Source: a virus
Reading direction: 5' to 3' (one strand)
IMG/VR virus record: IMGVR_UViG_3300007735_000469
Span: 1 to 21,528 of that record
DNA: 21,528 nt
The notes below the pieces were generated by a model. It saw nothing but the letters and a program-made list of their open reading frames with translations, was not told the origin of the DNA and searched no databases. How positions within the stretch are numbered: position 1 is the stretch's first letter; each line of letters opens with the position of its first letter. Position numbers and translations under genes: made by a program. This document shows positions 1 through 7,102 of this stretch, in pieces.

Positions 1-36
1 GGGGGCTAATTCCGCTACTTGCTCTATCTCTGACAT
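1..36 (-). CDS. Start of a truncated phage gene running off the left edge
   Basis: An ATG on the minus strand at 36 opens a frame that stays open for 12 codons to the window edge (MSEIEQVAELAP). A good ribosome binding site (AGGA about 7 bases before the ATG) precedes it. It lies 43 bases after the stop of the preceding leftward gene, so it continues the structural operon. Too little is visible to assign a function. It is real if the frame stays open in the adjacent sequence. Confidence 0.5.
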   Translation of the reverse strand, partial: MSEIEQVAELAP

Positions 37-79
37 TTTTGAATCCTAAGATTCCCTGGTCATTGGGCCAGTACAAACA

Positions 80-424
80 TTATAGTCCTTGTCCAGGAGT
101 GATGTAAAGAGTCGTGGACGATGCCGCTGTTGCGGTAAAAAATGAGGTTGGCGGGAAGTTAAACACTTCCACAGCGCCAGGAACTAACGGAATTCCATTG
201 CCGGTTGCAGTAACCGCCGCCGCATTGGTGACTGCAATTGCAGCCGTTGCACCAACACCTAAAAAGGCCACCACAGTTCCAGCATTGATTACTCGGTACT
301 GGTTGGTAGGCGGCGTGACTGCCGTAAAAGTCGGCAGAATCTGCGCGGCTGTTGGGGCGCTTGAATTAGCGGTAACCACAACGGTCGGGCCGTTCGGAAA
401 AAATGCGGATTGTTCGTTAGCCAT
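80..424 (-). CDS. Small phage protein of unknown function, probably structural
   Basis: A 114-residue protein starting MANEQSAFFPNG. The upstream in-frame ATG at 466 is less likely, because the ATG at 424 has AAGGA about 7 bases before it and sits one base after the stop of the preceding 27-residue gene. The protein is rich in Ala, Thr, Val and Pro, with alternating hydrophobic and small polar residues and almost no charge, as in a small beta-rich virion protein. A turn-rich segment PGAVEVFNFPPTSFF and a C-terminal PGQGL suggest beta strands joined by loops. No signal peptide or membrane segment is seen. Its position after the tailspike fits a head decoration or tail accessory role, but that is inference from context only. 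Confidence 0.7.
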   Translation of the reverse strand: MANEQSAFFPNGPTVVVTANSSAPTAAQILPTFTAVTPPTNQYRVINAGTVVAFLGVGATAAIAVTNAAAVTATGNGIPLVPGAVEVFNFPPTSFFTATAASSTTLYITPGQGL

Positions 425-425
425 G

Positions 426-509
426 TCAGATTCCTTGTGCAGCTTGTGCTGCTTTGTAAGCTGCAATTACTTTAATCAAGTCAATAGCAGTGATTTTTTG
501 TACAAACAT
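426..509 (-). CDS. 27-residue microprotein upstream of the small structural gene
   Basis: A short frame starting MFVQKITAIDLIKVIAA and ending in TGA one base before the ATG of the next gene. A strong ribosome binding site (GGAG, five bases before ATG) supports translation. The peptide looks like one amphipathic helix: charged residues are confined to the first half and the second half is Ala/Gln-rich. It fills the gap between the tailspike and the 114-residue protein and would be translationally coupled to the latter. No family is recognised. It could be a true microprotein or a leader that sets translation of the next gene. Confidence 0.5.
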   Translation of the reverse strand: MFVQKITAIDLIKVIAAYKAAQAAQGI

Positions 510-540
510 TTTATCTCCAATCAAGATCAACAAAAAATAA

Positions 541-2325
541 TTAAACAGGATCAAGCGCAACAAACGGATTGCCCGTTGTTGAACTTAGTTCAAAAGAACC
601 CATTGCACTTGCCCCGTTGTAATTTGTAGCTGACACTGCAATAAAAGCACCAGCAGACGTTCCATTAACCAATGAAACAGTAAGCACAGACGCAGTGTTC
701 TGTGTTCTTTCAGCCACCATGTTAGCGACTGCTGTTTGCAACGTCCAAGTACCACTTCCGTTCAAAAACGCTGTAAGAGATTTAATGCCGTAAGTTTCAC
801 TTTTGACTGCTGGATCAGTTTCGGCCTGATCGCTAGTCAAATAGTATTTCAATGTAAACATCATGCTGTTACCGCTAATTGGGTACAACTTAAAAATGTT
901 TTGCGATGAAGTTAAACTTCCAGACTTTGAATTGCTTTCCGTTTGCGTGGTGCGTCCAGTTACATAACCCGCCGTATTAATTTGCGTTTCAACAAATCGT
1001 TTGGAAATGTTATATGCTTGCAAACCTCCAGAAGGACTAGATGCAATATTGGAGTAAAGATAGGTGTGCTGGTCGGTGTTGTTTGTGCCTGATGTATACG
1101 ATACAGCTTGGCAGTTGTTAAACAATACGCGGCCTACAGAACCGTTATCGGTGTAGATATTATGTTCAGTAGATACAGAACTAAAAACAGCAACTCCAAG
1201 TGCAGACATTGCAAAAGACATCGCGTTATTACCTCCCAGCGCCACGTATGGCCCAATTTCATATCCCGTCATCAAGTCTGGAGTTCCTGACGTAGAAAAC
1301 GCTCCCGCTTCCCAATTAACGTGATTAACAGCCGTTCCAGTGTTGTCTGAAAAACCAGTCAGCGCGAGGCCATACAAACGGTGTCCTCGGCCAGTTGTGT
1401 CAGCCGTTCCACCACCGTCTGAAAATTTTGCAAATCCAAGGCTGTTACCCCAAGGAGATGCAGACGGGTTTTTCCAGTTTACGTTGATGCGGATGTCACT
1501 ATGAATAGCGGCTGTTGAATCGCCCCATTCAATCGACAATCTGGGTGCAGCAGACTGATTTGATGTACTGTCTACATCTGTCCAGTCAACATCAACATTC
1601 TGGCATCCATATCCATTGTAGGCTTTGATGAGCGCAGTCGATTGAATGTTTTTAGTGTACAGCCTAAACTTGTTATGCTGCACACCATAGATAAAAAACG
1701 ATCTGCCGCAATTTTCTTCCTCAAGAATCAAATCAACGTTGTTACCCGAAAATGTGCCAACATAAGGGTAATAAACACCATACGCTTTGATCGTTCCAGT
1801 GATGCCGGAAAATTGATACGATGCTGGATCGGTGTAAAGTTTGAAAGCGTTGATTCCTTCAAAACCGCCAATCAAATTTAAGTTGACATTCAGCAGGCTA
1901 CCGCCCTGCGTCAATCGCACAACTTTTAGTCCACGCAAACTTAATGTTGTTGGCGATAAAGTAATAGCCTGCTGAGACACCACGTTTGCAGACAAGTTAA
2001 TTTTGCTGCAAGTTACAAAGTTAAAAAGAATAGATGCTTGTGTTCCTGTGTATGTGGTGGTGTCCGTAATCTTGCACATTGAAAAATCAATGTTGATGTT
2101 GTTGCAAGACGTAAGGGTTATCAGTGTGCTGCCAATGGGTGCAGCAATCGCATAGTTTTTGCCTTGACCGCCAGTTATTTGACCGCCACCCAACGCTTGC
2201 AAAGCAGCAAAAGCAGCTACAAACGCTGCCGTATCGTCTGTAACCCCATTGCCAACAGCGCCATAGTCGGCAACATTAACCGGCGCTGCCTCAATCATTG
2301 AGTAGGAAACTTTGGTCAGAGACAT
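541..2325 (-). CDS. Tailspike-like protein with pectate-lyase-3 N-terminal fold
   Basis: A 594-residue protein. Residues of about 14-60 carry the hallmark start of phage tailspikes with a right-handed beta-helix (pectate_lyase_3 / glycosyl hydrolase 28-like): VNVADYGAVGNGVTDDTAAF followed by a Gly-rich turn. The middle is a long run of short beta strands with many Asn, Ser and Thr, as expected of a parallel beta-helix. The last 120 or so residues look like a compact beta-rich trimerisation or receptor-binding domain. Such proteins bind, and often cleave, the surface polysaccharide of the host; the specific substrate and catalytic residues cannot be read here. The ATG at 2325 has AGG about 8 bases upstream. 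It follows the S74 fibre gene with a gap of about 55 bases, so the phage probably carries at least two receptor-binding proteins. Confidence 0.85.
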   Translation of the reverse strand: MSLTKVSYSMIEAAPVNVADYGAVGNGVTDDTAAFVAAFAALQALGGGQITGGQGKNYAIAAPIGSTLITLTSCNNINIDFSMCKITDTTTYTGTQASILFNFVTCSKINLSANVVSQQAITLSPTTLSLRGLKVVRLTQGGSLLNVNLNLIGGFEGINAFKLYTDPASYQFSGITGTIKAYGVYYPYVGTFSGNNVDLILEEENCGRSFFIYGVQHNKFRLYTKNIQSTALIKAYNGYGCQNVDVDWTDVDSTSNQSAAPRLSIEWGDSTAAIHSDIRINVNWKNPSASPWGNSLGFAKFSDGGGTADTTGRGHRLYGLALTGFSDNTGTAVNHVNWEAGAFSTSGTPDLMTGYEIGPYVALGGNNAMSFAMSALGVAVFSSVSTEHNIYTDNGSVGRVLFNNCQAVSYTSGTNNTDQHTYLYSNIASSPSGGLQAYNISKRFVETQINTAGYVTGRTTQTESNSKSGSLTSSQNIFKLYPISGNSMMFTLKYYLTSDQAETDPAVKSETYGIKSLTAFLNGSGTWTLQTAVANMVAERTQNTASVLTVSLVNGTSAGAFIAVSATNYNGASAMGSFELSSTTGNPFVALDPV

Positions 2326-2380
2326 GATACAAACCTACCAGATGTTTGGCGATCAAGTTGAGAAATTGCCCAAGTGGTTT

Positions 2381-3757
2381 TCATTGTGCCTCCAGTGCTG
2401 TGATACGGGCGGTGAGGGTTTCAATTGTCGCAAGTGCTTTTTGCAAAGACATAACAGTTATCGCCAAGACAGAACGGTCATAGTAACCCCACGGTTTTGT
2501 AACAGTCGTTTCACTTCCGTCTTTGTTTTTTGTAGTAATTGGTTCTGGGGTTGGTGCTGCTTCTGGGCCAATGGCGGCATTTACGTTTTGTGCGTAGAAG
2601 CCCAATTGCCTGTCAGCACCGAATGTTTCTTTTTTCTCATCGTTGTAGTACCAATATCCCGGCTCCAGCTTTTTAAGCATTGCATCTGGGTCGGTTGGAA
2701 CCCCATCTTTAATTTTCCAAGTTTCATCAGAAACTGAAGATATGACACCAGCGGCTGAGAATGTTGCTGCGCCAGCGCCGTAGGCTGACATAGTAACGAT
2801 GCCGCTAGAATCAATTTGCATACGATTTGTGCCGCCTACATTGCCTGAGCTTCCTGTATAAAAATATATGTTTGATTCGTGCGTCATGTACAAACCGGCT
2901 GCGTCTGTTGACAAAGAGCCACGCAGATTTCCTGATTGGGCAAATTGAATACCGGCATAGTTTCCGTTTCCATCCAACCGCAGCGAACCGTTAGCAGTTG
3001 AGGAATCAGTGCGATAAATGACCGCTTGCTGGGTAGGGCTCGAAGAAGTTCCAACAAGCAATTTGCCGCTTCCAGCAATTACATCTCCTGTGAGATTTAT
3101 TGAACCTGCAACATCTAACTTTTGTGCTGGACTTATTGTGCCAACACCAACACGGCTATTTGTTGCGTCTGTATAGAACAAATTTGCATCTGTATCGCCT
3201 TCAATACGCACGTTAAAAATAGCACCGATCTCGTTAATCACAAGATTGGTTGTGCCAATAATCATTTTCTCAGTCAATGCGCCAGCAGTTGCAGTCTCGA
3301 AATGAAGCTGGCCCTGTTCAGCGGTTGACGTTGGGCTAAGAATAGATGCGTGAATTAAACCGTAGGCTTGCTTGTTGCCTGCTGAATCTTCACCATTGAA
3401 CTCAATCTCGCCAAGTGTGTCAGATGCCGCTGGGCTGGCTGAATCTCGATAGAGATCAAGCAATGGGGCCGCTGCTGCGCCAGCATCTGTTGAAGTCAAG
3501 GTTACATTGGCAAAGTTGCCATCAGAACCACCCTCAACTCGTTGCCAGACTGCACCGTTATAGACTATCCAATCACCTAGACCAAAGAAAAGTTGGACAC
3601 CACCAAAAGTCTGTGTTCCAGCAGTGCTGACCACATAGTAGTCACCCTTTGCACCTGTGCCATCAGCCAAAGTTGGAGTATTGGTCGAGGCATCCCATGT
3701 GCCTTTGTAGTTCAACGCACCGATGGCGTTGGTGATGGACGAGACGGCTTTTAACAT
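2381..3757 (-). CDS. Tail fibre with C-terminal peptidase S74 intramolecular chaperone
   Basis: A 458-residue protein. Residues 17-77 form the module YKGTWDAS...GDYYVVS...GDWIVYNGAVWQRVEG that is common near the N-terminus of phage fibre proteins. The middle (80-340) is Ser/Thr/Gly-rich and repetitive, with recurring DSSG and GVGT turns, consistent with a fibrous beta shaft. The C-terminus (about 341-458) matches the endosialidase-type intramolecular chaperone: SDETWK at 343-348 holds the Ser and Lys expected for autocleavage, and LGFYAQ at 385-390 and a terminal heptad-like helix (VMSLQKALATIETLTARI) follow. In this family the chaperone trimerises the fibre and then cuts itself off before the Ser. 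The ATG at 3757 has GAGG overlapping the upstream stop, so translation is coupled to the preceding gene. Confidence 0.88.
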   Translation of the reverse strand: MLKAVSSITNAIGALNYKGTWDASTNTPTLADGTGAKGDYYVVSTAGTQTFGGVQLFFGLGDWIVYNGAVWQRVEGGSDGNFANVTLTSTDAGAAAAPLLDLYRDSASPAASDTLGEIEFNGEDSAGNKQAYGLIHASILSPTSTAEQGQLHFETATAGALTEKMIIGTTNLVINEIGAIFNVRIEGDTDANLFYTDATNSRVGVGTISPAQKLDVAGSINLTGDVIAGSGKLLVGTSSSPTQQAVIYRTDSSTANGSLRLDGNGNYAGIQFAQSGNLRGSLSTDAAGLYMTHESNIYFYTGSSGNVGGTNRMQIDSSGIVTMSAYGAGAATFSAAGVISSVSDETWKIKDGVPTDPDAMLKKLEPGYWYYNDEKKETFGADRQLGFYAQNVNAAIGPEAAPTPEPITTKNKDGSETTVTKPWGYYDRSVLAITVMSLQKALATIETLTARITALEAQ

Positions 3758-3766
3758 AGCGATTCC

Positions 3767-4234
3767 TCAGTTGTAAACAACTTCAATAATGGATGTGTAA
3801 GGCGGCGCTTCAGTAAAAGTTACCGTGCCGCTGGTGACAACGTAAGTGTTGCGGTTTTGGTAGACGCCGTTGATGTAAATGGCAGCTACGTTATCAGCAG
3901 AGAAAAACGCAGTCTGTGAACCAGTGCCAACATAATCTAGCACAGTGACGCCAAGGCCAATTACTCGAATGTTGTCAACCGTCCAGATCAACACGCCTGC
4001 GCTGGTATACAGAGCCAGTTTGTAACTAGACCCGCCAAGCCAAACATTCGCCTCGCCACGGCTGTCCAAAATGATGGGGTTAGTGTTGGCACTGACGCCA
4101 GTGCTGTCGGTGTAGGTAGCTAGTGGCGTGGTTGTACCAGCAGCGTAGGTGTACAACTGCCCACCAGCCAACGGTGCGCCGTTGGCGTCAAAGAATTGCA
4201 GTTTGGGCGGGGGAGATAGTGATGTGGTAGCCAT
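3767..4234 (-). CDS. Short tail protein, adaptor- or head-binding-like
   Basis: A 155-residue protein. Residues 1-90 contain the widespread phage tail motif LQFFDANGAPLAGGQLYTYAAGTTTPLATYTDSTG... followed by NPIILDSRGEANVWL, which is usually found at the N-terminus of fibre or spike proteins, where it attaches the fibre to the tail. Here it is not fused to a long fibre; residues 95-155 are a second small beta-rich unit (YVGTGSQTAFF...AIYINGVYQNRNTY...TFTEAPP) resembling segments that recur in tail proteins. It could be a stand-alone adaptor on which the two downstream receptor-binding proteins dock. That role is inference. The start at 4234 follows the portal stop by one base and has AAGG about 8 bases upstream. 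Confidence 0.78.
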   Translation of the reverse strand: MATTSLSPPPKLQFFDANGAPLAGGQLYTYAAGTTTPLATYTDSTGVSANTNPIILDSRGEANVWLGGSSYKLALYTSAGVLIWTVDNIRVIGLGVTVLDYVGTGSQTAFFSADNVAAIYINGVYQNRNTYVVTSGTVTFTEAPPYTSIIEVVYN

Positions 4235-4235
4235 A

Positions 4236-6407
4236 TTACATACCTTGGTTTGGTGGCGTCATCATTTGGCCCATCTGGTCTTGCGGCTCCATCGGCATTG
4301 AACTCATCAGATCACCGCTGGTAATCATGCCTTGCACAGTGCCCAAGACAATTTCTTGTATCTGGTCAGGCGTCATGGCAGCAGCCATTGCGGTCATGCG
4401 TTTGGTTTCTACATCGTAGGCTTTGACCTCCGAGTCAAACCGCTTAATTTCCAACTGTTGCGCTTCCATTGACTGCTGGACGTTTTGCAGCATATCTTGC
4501 ATCTGCTGCATTTCCTGCCCCATTGCCTGCATTTGCATATTGGCGGCTTGCAAGGCTGGGTCTTCATCGTCGCTCAAGAGTTTGGGGTCAATGGTCTTAG
4601 CCAAGCGTTTAGCCAACTCATCTGCCCCAGGCCAGTCCATTGCTTTGACAAACAAGTCGCCTGCGATTTGCATGAGCGCAGGGTTGCCTTGCAGCAGCTG
4701 GGCCATTTCTTCCCGTGTCTCTTGGCGTCTGGTGCTGTAGCTTGGGCCGGTGGTCACTACCACATCGTACTTGCCAACATTGGGATTGTAGATTTTGTCA
4801 ATCTCAATGCCTTGTTGGTCAACGATCTTCTTGACCGGCATCTCTTGCGATGGGTCAATTTTCGCCATGTTTGTCTCGCCGTCCTCGCCAATGATTCTGG
4901 CAATGCGTTGGGTGTCGTAGATTTTGGGGATCATGTCCACCAGTTGCCGGGTGACGTAGCGTATGGCACGGGCCAGGTTGTCAACATAGTGGTAAGTACC
5001 AACGTCACCCTCACGCTGACGGGCTAGGATAGCCTTGCCGCTGCGCTCGTTACCGCCCATGCCCAGACTGGCGTTGTACTGCCCAGTTGCAGCCTTAATA
5101 TCTTCAGATGCCCCCGATTTGGCTTGCAAAAGGCCAGTAGAGGCCATCGGGGGCTGTGCGCGTTGGGGCAGTGGCAGGGTAGCGCCAGCACCATCAGTCA
5201 CATCTGGGTTAACCTCAAGGTAGGGCCAGTTGGTGGTGTTGGCAGTCTTCCACTGGGTTTCGTACCCTTCAAACTGCCCACCGTAGCCAATAAACGGAGC
5301 CTTGGGCGCTAGGGCCAGCATCTCGGCTTCTTGGCTTACCCAATAGTTGTACATCCGCTGGGCGTCCTTGGCGTTTCGCACCAAACCGGATACATATATC
5401 TGCCCGTTGACCTCAAACTCATTGCCAACCACCCGCACGATGGGGATGTATTTACCCGCCCAGTCTTTCTTGTCCAGCACCTCGTAGCCGTTGGTCTTAA
5501 CCCAGCAAATCTTCTCCCGCTGCGAAATCCGAGTCTTCAGCGGCTTGCCGTAGAGCATCTTGAGTTGCTTGTCATCAATCGAGTTGTTAAACGCCGTGAT
5601 GTTGTTGGGGTAGAGGTTGAGTGTCTCGGCTTTGTACTCCCGATAGAAGTACTCCGCAATTCGCACTGTGTCATCCCGCAGCCATTGCTGTAGGTCTTGG
5701 TCGCCCAAGCCCAGAGACTGCAAACTACTGATAGGCGCAGCGTCTGGGTACAGGCGCTCGTACTCGTCCTTGGGCACATCGTCCGTGACAAAGCACCACC
5801 GTGCATCCGCACCGCATGGGTCTTGGATAGCGGGATCCATGTACACCGAGAATGAGTTGCGAATTCGACCAATCTTCAACTCTTGGTCAAAGCTGTTCTC
5901 GTCGCAGTACTCGGTCAGTACACGGATGTAGCCTTCGCCGTAGGTGACCTGGTTCTCACAGGCAGTTGCGTAGGCAATGTCAGCGTCACTTATATACTCT
6001 ATGTGCCGCACTATGCCGTTGAATATCTCTGCCATCTCAGGGTCAGCAACGTCATCCGCAGGTATCACTTTGCCGCTGGGCTTGTTGTACCGCTGGTCGT
6101 TGGTGACTTGTCGAACGTGCTGCGGCAGCTTGTTAATAGTCAGGCAGGGACGGGCGTTAATGGTTTGCCCCTGGACAGCCCCGCGAGTCGCCAGTACATC
6201 AGCAGGCCATTGCCACTGGTTGTCTGGACTACCCGCCATAAACCGCAGGTCGTCCAGTTCATTGTTGCGCGAGTCGCTGAAGGCATCTATTGCCATCGTC
6301 ATGCGCGAACGCATGGTGGACAGCATATCGCCATACTCTTTGTCGTCGCCGCCCCCACCAACATCGGCAACCTTGCCAACCTTGTTAATGCCGGTGTAGT
6401 CAGCCAT
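4236..6407 (-). CDS. Portal protein, P22-like
   Basis: A 723-residue protein, close to the 725 residues of P22 gp1. The N-terminal half has the features of the P22-like portal family: an early helix with LDDLRFMAGSPDNQW, then RPCLTINKLPQHVRQVTNDQR, YGEGYIRV and a VYMDP segment. The central part contains IYVSGLVRNAKDAQRMYNYW and SGKAILARQREGD, which are typical of this family. The C-terminal 110 residues are Gln/Met-rich and helical, with a likely coiled coil at about 613-670, matching the crown or barrel region of P22 portals. The portal forms the dodecameric ring through which terminase packages DNA and to which the tail attaches. The ATG overlaps the upstream TAA (TAATG) and lacks a strong ribosome binding site of its own, so it is probably translated by coupling. 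Confidence 0.92.
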   Translation of the reverse strand: MADYTGINKVGKVADVGGGGDDKEYGDMLSTMRSRMTMAIDAFSDSRNNELDDLRFMAGSPDNQWQWPADVLATRGAVQGQTINARPCLTINKLPQHVRQVTNDQRYNKPSGKVIPADDVADPEMAEIFNGIVRHIEYISDADIAYATACENQVTYGEGYIRVLTEYCDENSFDQELKIGRIRNSFSVYMDPAIQDPCGADARWCFVTDDVPKDEYERLYPDAAPISSLQSLGLGDQDLQQWLRDDTVRIAEYFYREYKAETLNLYPNNITAFNNSIDDKQLKMLYGKPLKTRISQREKICWVKTNGYEVLDKKDWAGKYIPIVRVVGNEFEVNGQIYVSGLVRNAKDAQRMYNYWVSQEAEMLALAPKAPFIGYGGQFEGYETQWKTANTTNWPYLEVNPDVTDGAGATLPLPQRAQPPMASTGLLQAKSGASEDIKAATGQYNASLGMGGNERSGKAILARQREGDVGTYHYVDNLARAIRYVTRQLVDMIPKIYDTQRIARIIGEDGETNMAKIDPSQEMPVKKIVDQQGIEIDKIYNPNVGKYDVVVTTGPSYSTRRQETREEMAQLLQGNPALMQIAGDLFVKAMDWPGADELAKRLAKTIDPKLLSDDEDPALQAANMQMQAMGQEMQQMQDMLQNVQQSMEAQQLEIKRFDSEVKAYDVETKRMTAMAAAMTPDQIQEIVLGTVQGMITSGDLMSSMPMEPQDQMGQMMTPPNQGM

Positions 6408-6541
6408 TACTTTGCTTTCTTAGCTGCGTTTTTGACCGCATAACTTATCGCCACGGCCTGTTTCACCGGCTTTCCAGCCTTGACCTCGGTCTTGATATTG
6501 GCCTTGAACGCCGCAGGCGTGGGTGACTTTTTGAGTGGCAT
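6407..6541 (-). CDS. 44-residue basic phage protein
   Basis: A small gene starting MPLKKSPTPAAFKANIKTEV and ending KNAAKKAK. About a quarter of the residues are lysine. The pattern of a short MPLKKS start, an AFKANIKTEVKAGKPVKQAVAI core and a Lys-rich tail is one I recognise from small proteins near portal genes of many proteobacterial phages, but its function is not known. Both ends overlap the neighbours by the sequence TAATG, so it is translationally coupled on both sides. Binding to DNA or to the packaging complex is plausible from charge and position, but that is speculation. Confidence 0.78.
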   Translation of the reverse strand: MPLKKSPTPAAFKANIKTEVKAGKPVKQAVAISYAVKNAAKKAK

Positions 6542-6693
6542 TACTTCTTCTTCGCTGTTTTAGCTGAATTTATAAAGTCTTGCTTGCTAGGCGCTGCCTT
6601 GCTGCCAACTTTGTTCATTTTCTCGCCAGAGCCAGCCTTGATGCGGGCTTGTTTGGCGTTGATTGCAGCGTATAGACCTGGTTTGGTAGCCAT
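6541..6693 (-). CDS. 50-residue basic phage protein (MATKPGLYA-type)
   Basis: The protein starts MATKPGLYAAINAKQARIKA and ends in a Lys-rich tail. The longer in-frame reading from 6891 is rejected because the ATG at 6693 has GAGG about 8 bases upstream and overlaps the preceding stop (TAATG). The start MATKPGLYA-INAK followed by KAGSGEKM is a recurring small protein placed between terminase and portal in many phages; I know of no assigned function. The segment SKQDFINSAKTAKKK is helical and basic. Its neighbours on both sides are also small and basic, so these may act together near packaging or capsid assembly. Confidence 0.8.
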   Translation of the reverse strand: MATKPGLYAAINAKQARIKAGSGEKMNKVGSKAAPSKQDFINSAKTAKKK

Positions 6694-6845
6694 TATTTCT
6701 TCCTCGCCATGCCTTTGTGAACGCCAGATTCCATTTTCTTTTCCATAGCGGCATAGGCTTGTTTGCTTGGAGCCATTTTCTTTTCGGCAGATTCCATCTT
6801 TTTGGATTCGCCTTTGCCAAACGGGTTCATTTTCTTTGTAGCCAT
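6693..6845 (-). CDS. 50-residue Lys/Met-rich phage protein
   Basis: The frame opens at 6845 with MATKKMNPFGKGESKKMESA and ends HKGMARKK before TAA at 6693. The start has GGAA about 9 bases upstream and lies just beyond the preceding stop; its own stop overlaps the next ATG (TAATG). The protein contains an internal repeat: KKMESAEKKMAPS and EKKMESG share the pattern (E)KKM-S. It is almost entirely helix-forming with many Lys, Met and Glu. I recognise this only as a type of small protein seen near phage portal genes. Its function is unknown. Confidence 0.72.
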   Translation of the reverse strand: MATKKMNPFGKGESKKMESAEKKMAPSKQAYAAMEKKMESGVHKGMARKK

Positions 6846-6847
6846 GA

Positions 6848-7102
6848 TTAGCACTTCCATCGTTTAAGGGCTGCTTTGGCTCGTTCGCCATCCTTGGCGT
6901 TAGCCGCTACTGCACCCATCCTTGCACAAAATGAGTCTTTCCTGCCCTGGTCTGCCTTGGTCTTTGGGTTTGGCGCAGGAGCCTTCAAGTTAGAGCCAGT
7001 GGCTGCATTGTATACAGCACGACCCTTGGCAGTCAAACCAGCGCCCTTGGACACAGGCAGCTTCTCGCCACGCCCAACTGATAAAGATACACTTTTTTTC
7101 AT
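6848..7102 (-). CDS. DUF6321-like small basic protein
   Basis: An 84-residue protein with the pattern LPVSKGAGLTAKGRAVYNAA followed by TGSNLKAPAPNPKTK and DSFCARMGAVAAN, ending in LKRWKC. The phrases GAGLTAKGR, NLKAPAPNPKT and DSFCARM are those I associate with the DUF6321 family of phage proteins next to the large terminase; the function is not established. The two Cys residues (in SFCARM and at the C-terminus) are notable in such a small basic protein. It begins directly after the large terminase stop, so the genes form one operon. Confidence 0.75.
   Translation of the reverse strand: MKKSVSLSVGRGEKLPVSKGAGLTAKGRAVYNAATGSNLKAPAPNPKTKADQGRKDSFCARMGAVAANAKDGERAKAALKRWKC

Noticed and set aside
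62-80. A six-codon minus-strand frame overlapping the end of the 114-residue gene
   Set aside because: It is too short and has no ribosome binding site; at most it is a coincidental restart.
541-4234. A diversity-generating retroelement acting on the tail genes
   Set aside because: No reverse transcriptase motif and no template/variable repeat pair was seen within the window.
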